64,000 nt of DNA from Nipponacmea schrenckii (lineage: Eukaryota; Mollusca; Gastropoda; Lottiidae): assembly GCA_030562195.1 (NCBI GenBank), contig JAUJPP010000011.1:3658001-3722000 (forward strand). The letters run 5' to 3'. Positions 23,150 to 34,561 of this stretch are shown here, piece after piece. Both the position numbers and the translations under genes were made by a program. Below the pieces are notes generated by a model that saw only the letters and a list, made by a program, of their open reading frames with translations, made no database searches and was not told where the DNA came from. Within the stretch, counting starts at the first letter, position 1. The number at the start of each line of letters is the position of its first letter.

Positions 23150-23960
23150 TTTAAGGATCTGTTCAGTAGTGAAATAATCATCAGGTAAGTAAATACTTTA
23201 TGATAAATACAGATACTCGAAATTGAGTTACAGTTATAAATATTTAGATATACAAAGGAAATTAGTTATACTGAAAGTAAATAGATCATACGATAGAAAT
23301 TGAGCTCTATCAGCTGGTAAAGTAAATATTTGATGACTTTCAGATAGTGAAATTGAGTCTATCAGCTGGTAAGTAATATTTAGATGACTTCAGATGCTGA
23401 AATTGAGTCTATCACTGGTAAAGTAAATATTTAGATGACTTACAGATAGTGAAATTAGCTTATCAGCTGGTAAAGTAATATTTAATACTATACAGATAGC
23501 TGAAATTAGAGCTCTATCAGCTGGAAAGTAAATATTTAGATGACTATACAGATAGTGAATTGAGTCTCTATCAGCTGGTAAAGTAATATTTAGATGACTT
23601 AATTTCAGATAGTGAAATTGATTCTTCGAGCTGGTAAAGTTTAATATTTTAAAATGACAAAAAAACAGATAGCTGAAATTAAGTTCTATCAGTTGGTAAA
23701 GTATATAAATATATTTTACAAGGATAGACCTCGTAAAAATACTAAACAGATAGTGAAATTAGAGCTCTATCAGCTGGTAAAGTAAATATTTAGATGACTA
23801 TTCAGATAGCTGAAATTAAGTTCTATCAGCTGGTAAAGTAAATATTTAGATGACTATACAGATAGCTGAAATTGAGCTCTATCAGCTGGTAAAGTAAATA
23901 TTTAGATATTAGTATGTGTTCTATCAGTGGTAAGTATATATTTGATGTGTTCATATAATA
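23150..23960. repeat. Degenerate 56-bp minisatellite
   Basis: Units of about 56 bp around GAGCTCTATCAGCTGGTAAA and GTAAATATTTAGATGACTAT. The better copies (23760-23910) are nearly identical, but 23290-23700 is full of small deletions and low-complexity insertions. The patchy decay may be poor consensus sequence and not only mutation. Confidence 0.85.
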
Positions 23961-24009
23961 CTCTATCCCGTAATTTGATTTGTATGTTGCTTATAGTGGT
24001 AATGTATTT

Positions 24010-24760
24010 AAAGGTGTAAGTCTTTATATGTGTCAAGTATTTATTTGTATGTGTTTGTATGTGTCTGTATTTATTTGTATGTGTTTATATGTGTCTGTAT
24101 TTATTTGTATGTGTTTATATGTGTCTGTATTTATTTGTATGTGTATGTATGTTGTTGGTATATAGATTTTAACTTAAAGATTTAAGACTGAAGTAATATT
24201 ATAACTACCACAGTATTCTAAATTCATCTAAAATGTATGATCTGTATGTCCTGTATTTATTTGAGTGTTTTTTATGTTCCTGTATTATACATGGATATTG
24301 GTCCCCGTATTATTTACTAAAGTTTTAAATATGTGTCTGGTAAACCTATTTGTATTTTTATTGTTCCTGGATTTATTTGTATGTTTAATAATGTGTTGTA
24401 TTTTTATATTTTTTATGTATTTATATGTGTCTGTATTTATTTGTATGTGTTTATATGTGTTTGTATTTATTTGTATGTGTTTATATGTGTCTGTATTTAT
24501 TTGTATGTGTTTATATGTGTCTGTATTTATTTGTATGTGTTTATATGTGTCTGTATTTATTTGTATGTCTTTATATGTGTCTGTATTTATTTGTATGTGT
24601 TTATATGTGTCTGTATTTATTTGTATGTGTTTATATGTGTCTGTATTTATTTGTATGTGTATGTATGTTGTTGGTATATAGATTTTAACTTAAAGATTTA
24701 AGACTGAAGTAATATTATAACTCACCACAGTATTCTAAACTTCATCTAAACATCATGACC
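24010..24760. repeat. Two 30-bp minisatellite blocks within a segmental duplication
   Basis: Blocks at about 24035-24145 and 24420-24665 repeat a 30-bp unit (TATGTGTCTGTATTTATTTG, TATGTGTTTA). Both blocks end in the same sequence, TATGTTGTTGGTATATAG followed by ATTTTAACTTAAAGATTTAA and GACTGAAGTAATATTATAAC, so the array edge plus about 100 bases of flank is duplicated (24145-24235 against 24660-24755). The 10-codon period keeps several frames open, but these are not genes. Confidence 0.9.
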
Positions 24761-24994
24761 ACTAATCCTGAACAACAAGAGAATGTAATAATCCTAGAAA
24801 AACACTGGATATTCCGGTCACACTGCTATTATCCTTCACTAATCTTTTAAACAAACTGGATAATCCCTACTACACTTTTTATCTTTAATTCCTGGAATTA
24901 TAAAGAGTAAGTTTTTAATAATCTAATGATATTTTCCTGAGCAAGATTCCTTCTGTTGAAAAATCAACGAAGTAAAGATGAGCTGATGGCCCTG

Positions 24995-26876
24995 GCGTGT
25001 TTCAGGTTCTGTTTTAGTTGTCTAAAGATCATACAGTGGGAAACTCTGAGTAACAACATGTTTCAGGTTCTGTTTTAGTTGTCTGAAGATCATACAGTGT
25101 GAAACTCTGAGTAACAACATGTTTCAGGTTCTGTTTTAGTTGTCTAAAGATCATACAGTGTGAAACTCTGAGTAACAACATGTTTCAGGTTCTGTTTTAG
25201 TTGTCTGAAGATCATACAGTGTGAAACTCTGAGTAACAACATGTTTCAGGTTCTGTTTTAGTTGTCTAAGATCATACAGTGGGAAACTCTGAGTAACAAC
25301 ATGTTTTAGGTTCTGTTTTAGTTGTCTAAAGATCATACAGTGTGAAACTCTGAGTAACAACATGTTTTAGGTTCTGTTTTAGTTGTCTAAAGATCATACA
25401 GTGTGAAACTCTGAGTAACAACATGTTTCAGGTTCTGTTTTAGTTGTCTAAAGATCATACAGTGTGAAACTCTGAGTAACAACATGTTTTAGGTTCTGTT
25501 TTAGTTGTCTATAAGATCATACAGTGGAAACTCTGAGTAACAACATGTTTCAGGTTCTGTTTTAGTTGTCTGAAGATCATACAGTGTGAAACTCTGAGTA
25601 ACAACATGTTTCAGGTTCTGTTTTAGTTGTCTTAAGATCATACAGTGGGAAACTCTGAGTAACAACATGTTTTAGGTTCTGTTTTAGTTGTCTTAAGATC
25701 ATACAGTGGGAAACTCTGAGTAACAACATGTTTTAGGTTCTGTTTTAGTTGTCTTAAGATCATACAGTGTGAAACTCTGAGTAACAACATGTTTTAGGTT
25801 CTGTTTTAGTTGTCTGAAGATCACACAGTGTGAAACTCTGAGTAACAACATGTTTTCAGGTTCTGTTTTAGTTGTCGTAAGATCACATGTGTAAACTCTG
25901 AGTAACAACATGTTTTAGGTTCTGTTTTAGTTGTCTGAAGATCACTACAGTGTGAAACTCTGAGTAACAAATGTTTCAGGTTCTGTTTTAGTTGTCTAAG
26001 ATCATACAGTGGGAACTCTGAGTAACAACATGTTTTAGGTTCTGTTTTAGTTGTCTGAAGATCAACATGTGAAACTCTGAGTAACAACATGTTTAGGTTC
26101 TGTTTTAGTTGTCTAAAGATCATACAGTGTGAAACTCTGATAACAACATGTTTAGGTTCTGTTTTAGTTGTCTGAAGATCACACAGTGTGAAACTCTGAG
26201 TAACAACATGTTTCAGGTTCTGTTTTAGTTGTCTGAAGATCACACAGTGTGAAACTCTGAGTAACAACATGTTTCAGGTTCTGTTTTAGTTGTCTGAAGA
26301 TCATACAGTGGGAAACTCTGAGTAACAACATGTTTCAGGTTCTGTTTTAGTTGTCTTAAGATCACACAGTGGGAAACTCTGAGAACAACATGTTTCAGGT
26401 TCTGTTTTAGTTGTCTGAAGATCACACAGTGTAAACTCTGAGTAACAACATGTTTCAGGTTCTGTTTTAGTTGTCTGAAGATCACACAGTGTGAAACTCT
26501 GAGTAACAACATGTTTTAGGTTCTGTTTTAGTTGTCTGAAGATCATACAGTGGGAAACTCTGAGTAACAACATGTTATAGGTTCTGTTTTAGTTGTTAAG
26601 ATCACACAGTGTGAAACTCTGAGTAACAACATGTTTCAGGTTCTGTTTTAGTTGTCTGAAGATCATACAGTGTGAAACTCTGAGTAACAACATGTTTCAG
26701 GTTCTGTTTTAGTTGTCTAAGATCATACAGTGTGAAACTCTGAGTAACAACATGTTTCAGGTTCTGTTTTAGTTGTCTTAAGATCATACAGTGGGAAACT
26801 CTGAGTAACAACATGTTTCAGGTTCTGTTTTAGTTGTCTGAAGATCACATAGTGTGAAACTCTGAGTAACAACATT
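24995..26876. repeat. 61-bp minisatellite array
   Basis: About 31 copies of a 61-bp unit (TTTCAGGTTCTGTTTTAGTT, GTCTGAAGATCATACAGTGT, GAAACTCTGAGTAACAACAT). Frequent variants are CATACAG/CACACAG, GTGTG/GTGGG and TTTCAGG/TTTTAGG. 25850-26160 carries more indels. The right edge joins directly to a family F end (26880-27002). The unit's complement shares a core of about 39 bases with the 102-bp repeat at 33620-33885. Confidence 0.95.
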
Positions 26877-26879
26877 TTT

Positions 26880-27002
26880 CAAATTTTATGGAATTCTGTT
26901 ACTTTATGACACCAGGTAAGTTCACTGATGAATATATACTCATATTGACCATTCTTGAGAATTTAAATTTTATGTCCATTCTCAGACACAGTATCACTTT
27001 AA
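26880..27002 (+). mobile_element. Family F terminal arm
   Basis: GAATTCTGTTACTTTATGAC, ACCAGGTAAGTTCACTGATG and CATATTGACCATTCTTGAG lead to the terminus CACAGTATCACTTTAA, with TTAA at 26999-27002. This is the single (unamplified) arm type. The 61-bp array occupies the place where the rest of the element would be. Confidence 0.8.
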
Positions 27003-27899
27003 ATATCATAACGTAAGATGTATATTATTCTATTGAAGTAAGTCAGTTTGTGGGCTATTAAAACATTGTATTGTAATTTCTATATATCAAATCAATATCT
27101 ACTAAATATTGCTGTATTTATATGTTAATAAAATAGAGTTTAAATCATATTAAATTAATGATATAGATGTCTGTGATTGTGGTGGCTGATATCTTCCTCT
27201 TCCTCATAGGCTACACTTAACTTGACAAGATCCTCGAATAACAGGCCAGAAAACAATCCACGTTTAAAACAGACAAAATCAATACAGTAATCTGATTGGA
27301 TAAAACACAATAAAGTCAAGATCAAATTTAAAGTGATTCTTCAAGAATATGATTCAAAAAACATTTGAATAAAAACAAAAAAAATATATTTTGTATCAAA
27401 ATGTCAGAAGATTTTGTCATGTTGTTTATCCTAATTTCCTGATGATCATCTTCTACAGTTTGTGGGACATTTTCAATGAAAATCAAAATTATTCTATGAA
27501 TTTTTTTTTACAGAAAAATCTTAAAATTGTCCAGACGTACCTCAGCATATTGGGAAAATTAAAAAACAATTTAAAGAGACAAGTAAAGGCGAGTATCACA
27601 CTATTATATTTATTACCATCTTCTAACTGTATTCAAATATCAAAAAGACTGGAACTATATTTTTCTATATGTTGCTAGGTAACGGTAAGTTATGGTTGTC
27701 AGGTGAACTACATTAAATGTTACAACTTCTCTGGTTGGTTGATTTTGAAAGCCGTTAAAACAATAAATAGCGGTAGAAATAAAGACCATCTGTTTACAAT
27801 CTGGCACGTGTAGTAAATTAGTATCGGATCTTTAGGTGGAAAAAATAACAAATATATGTATCTTAGATTAGAGTTTATAAAAGTAGACTCATTTTTATT
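27003..27899. other. Unique AT-rich sequence
   Basis: No recognised gene. A 95-codon frame at 27391-27678 starts with TTG and has no family signature. Confidence 0.3.
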
Positions 27900-27996
27900 T
27901 TCACCAAAAATCACTGGGGCCTTAATCTCTAAAACTGAACTAGATGACAGGAATACTAAAATTTTTGAGACAAGGCCCCAGTGATTATTTGGTGAA
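27900..27996. repeat. 97-bp foldback hairpin
   Basis: TTCACCAAAAATCACTGGGG+CCTT (27900-27923) is the reverse complement, with one extra base, of 27972-27996 (AAGGCCCCAGTGATTATTTG+GTGAA). The loop is about 48 bases. It resembles a miniature foldback element; no internal gene. Confidence 0.75.
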
Positions 27997-28149
27997 TTGA
28001 AAAATTAAATTAGAATGATGTAAGTCTTCAGGTCATATGCTTGATGACAAAAATCAATTTAAATTTTGTTTTATTAACTGCTAAAACTTAATCTTTATTG
28101 AAGGACACTAATCTCAAAATATTTGTACTGGTACATCACATTACGGAGG

Positions 28150-28860
28150 AGATAAAACACTTAGTTTTAGTAGAATTACAGGAACTACAGACATCTGATT
28201 GAAAATTAGAATGATGTAAATTGATGCTATCAGTGTCTCCTGATACACATACAAACACTTAGTTTTAGTAGAATTACAGGAACTACAGACGTCTGATTGA
28301 AAATTAGAATGATGTAAATTGATGCTATCAGTGTCTCTGATATACATCACAAACACTTAGTTTTAGTAGAATTACAGGAACTACAGACATCTGATTGAAA
28401 ATTAGAATGATGTAAATTGATGTTATCAGTGTCTCTGATACACATACAAAATATAGAAAACCTCTTTGCAATCTCTTTAATAGAACTGTTTAGTTTTAGT
28501 AGAATTACAGGAACTACAGACATCTGATTGAAAATTAGAATGATGTAAATTGATGTTATCAGTGTGTCTGATACACATACAAACACTTAGTTTTAGTAGA
28601 ATTACAGGAACTACAGACATCTGATTGAAAATTAGAATGATGTAAATTGATGTTATCAGTGTCTCTGATACACATACAAAATATAGAAAACCTCTTTATA
28701 ATCTCTTTAACTCTATCAAAACACAGGTATTATAAGACAAGAAATAATAACTATGAATATTGTAATTTATTTTGTGATTTAAAACAGTATAAACATCCTG
28801 ATGAAAATCCTAGAATGCATTTAACTTGATGTTAATCAGTGTCTCTAAATAACATACAAA
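28150..28860. repeat. Second array of the ~95/134-bp family
   Basis: Five clear units beginning AGTTTTAGTAGAATTACAGG in the same orientation as 5277-5990, again mixing short units with long ones that carry the AATATAGAAAACCTCTTT segment. No CRE hairpin is seen at the left edge. The array runs directly into the family F element at 28865. Confidence 0.9.
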
Positions 28861-28864
28861 ATAT

Positions 28865-29627
28865 AAGAAAACCTTTTAAACTTGGTCAATAAGAGTATAT
28901 ATTCATCAGTAGGATAAGACCTGCTGTCATAAATAACATAACAAATCCTTATATAATCTGATAAATCAATAACAAAACATTAAAATTTTAAACTTGGTCA
29001 ATAAGAGTATATATTCATCAGTAGATATACCTGCTGCATAAATAACATAACAGATCCTTATATAATCTGATAAATCTAACAAAACATTAAAATTTTAAAC
29101 TTGGTCAATAAGAGTATATATTCATCAGTAGATATACCTGCTGCCATAAATAACATAACAGAATCCTTATATAATCTGATAAATCTAACAAAACATTAAA
29201 ATTTTAAACTTGGTCAATAAGAGTATATATTCATCAGTAGATATACCTGCTGTCATAAATAACATAACACAATCCTTATATAATCTGATAAATCTAACAA
29301 AACATTAAAATTTTAAACTTGGTCAATAAGAGTATATATTCATCAGTAGATATACCTGCTGTCATAAATAACATTACAAAATCCTTATATAATCTGATCA
29401 ATCCAAAAACTTAGTAATTATCCATAAAGATGCATTTGATTATTGAAAAACGATTAATAAATTGATTGAGCATTTTTTTTAATGACTTATTTTTGTGAGT
29501 TTTCCAGATTTCACAAGGATTCTGTTACTTTATGACACCAGGTAAGTTTACTGATGAATATATACTCATATTGACCATTCTTGAGAACTTTAATTTATGT
29601 TCATTCTAAGACGCAGTATCACTTTAA
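28865..29627. mobile_element. Family F element with five 109-bp arm copies
   Basis: Five minus-oriented 109-bp units (ACTTGGTCAATAAGAGTATA) reach about 29400. An AT-rich centre follows, then one inverted arm (GATTCTGTTACTTTATGACA, CCAGGTAAG, TTGACCATTCTTGAGAAC) and the terminus GCAGTATCACTTTAA, with TTAA at 29624-29627. The left terminus is lost at the junction with the neighbouring array. Confidence 0.85.
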
Positions 29628-30290
29628 ATGTCTTTATTACACAGGAATGGAATATACAGCTAGCCGAACATTTTAAATTTTTTTTAATAAAATAAAAATA
29701 GAAAATTCTGGTAGTATAATAATTTATGGAGTAAAATCATTTAGATCTACTACTTCAACACTATACAGCTTACAGAAACCAATTTAAGTATTATTACGAC
29801 TTTTTAACAATTGACTCCCCGATCGAGAAAGCCTCGAGTCTCTAAATGTTAATTATACAAGAGGAATTTACACGGAATATTTGCTAGATATGACACTATT
29901 ATATTGATTACCCATAATACATTATTAATACCGTGTCGTGATTCTCATAACACTTTATTAGACGCTCATAAAGGGAGGTAATTAATAGTCCAATAATAGT
30001 ACTGGATAATTAGTCTACTATTCCATCACTATCAATTATTCAAGAGCCTGGGTGATAAAGACTAAAAGGCCGATTGTGTTTGAACAATGAAACAAGTATT
30101 AATTGTCTGATGCTATCTGGACAAAAAAAGCTACTTCCTGTTTATTGATTAAATTGTTTTTATATGAACAACTCAAAACACAAGTTGCACTTCCAGGTAA
30201 AAAAAAAAAGAACATTTCTTTAATATTTTATCAATGTTAAGACATTTATATAGCCCCATCTTCCGAGTTTTACACTTTATCAACTTTTAT
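29628..30290. other. Unique AT-rich spacer
   Basis: No feature recognised apart from a short A-run at about 30200. Confidence 0.3.
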
Positions 30291-31563
30291 CACTTATATC
30301 AAGAAAGACTTGTTAGAGATTCTCTATATATTGACTTGTGGTGATATTTTTGATATCAAGAAAGACTGGTAAGAGATTCTCTATATATTGACTTGTGGTG
30401 ATATTTTTGATATCAAGAAAGACTTGTAAGAGATTCTCTATATATTGACTTGTGGTGATATTTTTGATATCAAGAAAGACTTGTAAGAGATTCTCTATAT
30501 ATTGACTTGTGATGATATTTTTGATATCAAGAAAGACTTGTAAGAGATTCTCTATATATTGACTTGTGGTGATATTTTTGATATCAAGAAAGACTAGCTA
30601 GAGATTCTCTATATATTGACTTGTGGTGATATTTTTGATATCAAGAAAGACTTGTAAGAGATTCTCTATATATTGACTTGTGGTGATATTTTTGATATCA
30701 AGAAAGACTTGTAAGAGATTCTCTATATATTGACTTGTGGTGATATTTTTGATATCAAGAAAGACTTGTAAGAGATTCTCTATATATTGACTTGTGGTGA
30801 TATTTTTGATATCAAGAAAGACTTGTAAGAGATTCTCTATATATTGACTTGTGGTGATATTTTTGATATCAAGAAAGACTAGTAAGAGATTCTCTATATA
30901 TTGACTTGTGGTGATATTTTTGATATCAAGAAAGACTGGTAAGAGATTCTCTATATATTGACTTGTGGTGATATTTTTGATATCAAGAAAGACTAGTAAG
31001 AGATTCTCTATATATTGACTTGTGGTGATATTTTTGATATCAAGAAAGACTGGTAAGAGATTCTCTATATATTGACTTGTGGTGATATGTTGATATCAAG
31101 AAAGACTGGTAAGAGATTCTCTATATATTGACTTGTGGTGATATTTTTGATATCAAGAAAGACTGGTAAGAGATTCTCTATATATTGACTTGTGGTGATA
31201 TTTTTGATATCAAGTAAGACTGGTAAGAGATTCTCTATATATTGACTTGTGATGATATGTTGATATCAAGAAAGACTTGTTAGAGATTCTCTATATATTG
31301 ACTTGTGGTGATATTTTTGATATCAAGAAAGACTTGTTAGAGATTCTCTATATATTGACTTGTGGTGATATTTTTGATATCAAGAAAGACTTGTAAGAGA
31401 TTCTCTATATATTGACTTGTGGTGATATTTTTGATATCAAGAAAGACTAGTAAGAGATTCTCTATATATTTACTTGTGGTGATATTTTTGATATCAAGAA
31501 AGACTTGTAAGAGATTCTCTATATATTGACTTGTGGTGATATTTTTGATATCAAGAAAGACTG
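30291..31563. repeat. 57-bp minisatellite array
   Basis: About 22 copies of a 57-bp unit (TCAAGAAAGACTTGTAAGAG, ATTCTCTATATATTGACTTG, TGGTGATATTTTTGATA). Variation concentrates at one site after GACT (TG, GG or AG, then TAAGAG or TTAGAG). Two units have a shortened ATATGTTGATATC. Confidence 0.95.
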
Positions 31564-31569
31564 GTACCG

Positions 31570-31640
31570 TAAAAGATTCTATATATATAACGAAGATTCT
31601 ATATATAACGAAGATTCTATATATATAACGAAGATTCTAT
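31570..31640. repeat. ~18-20-bp ATATATAACGAAG repeat
   Basis: Four short copies of GATTCTATATATATAACGAA adjoin the 57-bp array and appear to derive from its ATTCTCTATATAT segment. Confidence 0.8.
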
Positions 31641-31699
31641 ATATAATGCGAATTACCACAAAATACAATACATTCATTAAAATGTAAAGATGATAAAAT

Positions 31700-31866
31700 G
31701 ACAATAGAGTTAAAATATAATGATATAAATATATATAAATTAAATAATTTTTTAAACAAGATTTATAAATTAGGAAGGAAGGACAACTTCTTATATCAAA
31801 AGATAAACTCTTCCACAGTTTGGATGTTTGGTTGGTAAAAGAATGGTTCCTGATAGTTTTTAGCAA
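31700..31866 (-). pseudogene. LINE reverse-transcriptase C-terminal tail remnant
   Basis: The minus-strand translation reads IRNHSFTNQTSKLWKSLSFD followed by IRSCPSFLIYKSCLKNYLIY. This matches the usual C-terminal pattern of non-LTR retrotransposon ORF2 proteins (a LWNSLP-like motif, then IR, then a FKxxLKxYL-like tail). Only the last 45-50 residues are recognisable. The frame has no ATG, no upstream polymerase domain is visible, and it then becomes low-complexity. I call it a truncated relic. Clade is not determined. Confidence 0.55.
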
Positions 31867-31950
31867 TGAAGTCTTTAAATGGCGTTTAGCAATTGTGAAT
31901 ACGATATATAGGCACAGCTTTATGGAACTACAATCACTGGTTAATGTTTA

Positions 31951-31989
31951 TGCGACGTTTCGGCGTGTTTCCCCCGCCGTCCTCAGGCA
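31951..31989 (-). ncRNA. Hammerhead-ribozyme-like motif
   Basis: On the minus strand the sequence reads CTGAGGA, C, a GGCG/CGCC stem with a 9-base loop, then GAAACGTC. This is the hammerhead core order CUGANGA - stem II - GAAA - GUC cleavage-site-like triplet. One extra C sits between CUGANGA and the stem, and stem III would be minimal. Similar minimal hammerheads are known in Penelope-like elements, and this sort of GACGTTTCGG...CCTCAGG block is widespread in animal repeats. Catalysis cannot be judged by eye. The LINE tail lies downstream on the same strand but may belong to a different element. Confidence 0.35.
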
Positions 31990-33060
31990 CAGACAGTTTT
32001 TAGTAAAGCTGACAAAGGTATAAATAAGTACAAAATTATCAGAAGAAGATGGAAATGTGCCACTAGGTTTGTCTATTTAGTAAAGGAATATTGATAAGAC
32101 AAGAATTAAAACAATATGGACCCCAAAAAATACGATAAGCTATTTTCATATTCTGAAAGGGTTGTCAAGATGATTCATTGAATGGTGATAAAAATCTATA
32201 CAAGCTCATTTAACAAATAGCAAAATCAGGAGAGTAAAAATTGTTTAGTAGTGGTCTTGATCATAAGAGAAGTTCTGAAAATGTTGGCCTATCTAAATAT
32301 CAAAGGTCGAGTCTTTTAGGGATTCTAAACTCACAAATCAGATAGAAGAAGCCATGTGGACTCTCTAAAAGAACTGCTGAGTTGACAGTAATTTTTAACA
32401 TTTATCAGGTGCTTGATAAAAAGTAATATATTTAATAAGAGCTATTGAATCTAGAAAAGATGGTGAAGACCAACAGATGAGGAGTTATACAAGTAGTTTT
32501 AGTGAGAAAATAACGGGGATGGTCGCGTTAAATGATGTATTTAATAGATCCAATCAGCACTATTGTGTGAAAGCTGGTAGAAAATAACGATGTTCGGATA
32601 ACGATGGTCTAATGAAAGAGGTGATAACGAGGCCATTTCACTGCCAGTTATTAACACAATAATCATTTCTACTGGAGAATATCATCCTACAATCTATGGT
32701 CTTTTTATAACATTCTAGATTATCACACATTGTCCATGTCTTTAAAAAACACTATCATTATAAAATTTACAGGGAGGGGGAGGGTAGTGTATATAGTACT
32801 CACACCAATAATCATTTAAGTAGAATTCAAAGAGTGCTTTGCAACGTTGTCAAAAACAAACAGAATATCCACCAGAGATTATGGTGAATTCTAGTGAGGA
32901 GGGGGAGGGGGGGACTAAGCATGTTAGTTTCTATGGTGACAGTATCTATGGTGACAGTATCTATGGTGACCTAAACTTGAATTTAAACGCCTAGAAAAAC
33001 AAAATTGTACAGAAGTATAAGAATCAAAGGAGCTTGACATCAAACTTTGTCAGAAAAAAT
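31990..33060. other. Mostly unique sequence with small simple repeats
   Basis: G-rich GGAGGGGGAGGGGGGG at about 32898-32913, and three copies of CTATGGTGACAGTAT-like 18-mers at 32930-32970. No gene recognised. Confidence 0.35.
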
Positions 33061-33070
33061 AATACAACTA

Positions 33071-33160
33071 CAGTAGAGCCTGTATACAGTGACCATTCAA
33101 GGGAATATTCAAAAACGGTCTATTAATAACGGTGAGCTAGTCACCCTAATCCTAGTCACT
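33071..33160. mobile_element. Possible DNA-transposon terminus
   Basis: CAGTAGAGCCTGTATACAGT, GACCATTCAAGGGAATATTC and CGGTCTATTAATAACGGTGA resemble the ends of short DNA-transposon repeats of the CAGTAGAACCTGT type seen in many invertebrates. I found no matching opposite end, so this is weak. Confidence 0.25.
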
Positions 33161-33619
33161 ATTGTTTATAACAGTAACCTTCAAGATAATATCTGGGCTG
33201 ACTTCAATCTTTATTATTGATCAGTCAGCCTTTCAATTTATTTCAGAACATGAAAATTTTAAATAATTAACAGAGAATGTCTGGGCTAGCAGGTAAAAAT
33301 AACTCAGTAAAGATAGACCATACATGTTACAATATGGGATACGTGAAACAATCGTTATGTTTGAAATAATAGTTTAATATGGAGACTAAGAGCAGTAAAG
33401 TCAACATGGAAGGAACTTCGGCCATTCTTAGTCAACATAGATAGAAGTAATGCCATTTTCAGACAATTGTAGAGCGATATATATCACAAACTAAAACTTA
33501 GACTCAACCTGTATTTCTGTGAGTCACAGAGCCACCGCGGCTCCTTCAGGCAACTGTAGGGCAATAATTAATGAATAATGTTTAAAGTTCAAAACAATTA
33601 GACAATTGTGAACAATAAA

Positions 33620-33885
33620 AATAAAACATTTGTTAGATTAAAACTCAAGTTGTTTCTCAGAGTTTCATGCGGTGCCATATACAGCCAGTTGTGGAACAAT
33701 ATAGAAATAAAACCTAAGATTTTGTTAGATTAAAACCAAATCTAAAACAAGTTGTTACTCAGAGTTTCATGCGGTGCCATATACAGCCAGTTGTGGAACA
33801 ATATAGAAATAAAACCTAAGATTTTGTTAGATTAAAACAGAAGCTGTAACATGTTGTTACTCAGAGATTCATGCAGTGCCATATA
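33620..33885. repeat. 102-bp repeat, about 2.6 copies
   Basis: The landmark GCGGTGCCAT occurs at 33669 and 33771, with GCAGTGCCAT at 33873, a period of 102. Units contain ACAGCCAGTTGTGGAACAAT and AAACCTAAGATTTTGTTAG. The segment 33833-33871 (TAAAACAGAAGCTGTAACAT, GTTGTTACTCAGAGATTCA) matches the complement of the 61-bp array unit with about three differences in 39. Confidence 0.85.
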
Positions 33886-33889
33886 CAAA

Positions 33890-34560
33890 CAGTTGACCAA
33901 TTTCAGCCTGCATTCCAACTGAAGTAGAAACAGTAAATTCATTTTAAATTCTACAAGACAACTTCCTCGGTAACTTCCTCGGAACTCACAATGATTAAAA
34001 CTATTCTCAATTCCATCATCATGGCTTTCTAAATCTCAGTTGTATTTATACACATCAATTTTAGATATCTCAATAAACCTTTTCTGGTGATTGATTAAAC
34101 TCAAGGCATGTAGGTCAAAGGTCAATACCCATTTACGGTGTAACAGTGCCCCCTGGTGAGTCAATATTGATCGTGTATTATTTCCCCTAGTTAACGCTGT
34201 GTTAACCAATTAGGTAAGAGAGGAATAGAAATTTGTGTTCATTCAGCTGAAATAAATTGATGGTAAAAAAAAACTTGGTAATAACGTTCTATTTCAACTA
34301 AATAGGACTAGCTAGTTATAGAGAAATATCTAGTAATAATCTATGATGATACAGAGATAGTAACGTTCTGGTTTAGATACAGAGAATGTCATACAATTTA
34401 CTACAAATTATCTTATTTCACTCACAGTATTACTTCAACCTAAATTCTAAAATCATCTCTAGATGGTCAACCACCTGCCCACTCCTAAAAGCGTCCACTT
34501 GAGGTCCCAGTGGTATCAGGCTAAAATTCAGAGAGTTTCTGATTTAACTATTGTTAGTGT
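33890..34560. other. Unique AT-rich spacer
   Basis: No gene or RNA recognised. Confidence 0.3.
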
Positions 34561-34561
34561 A

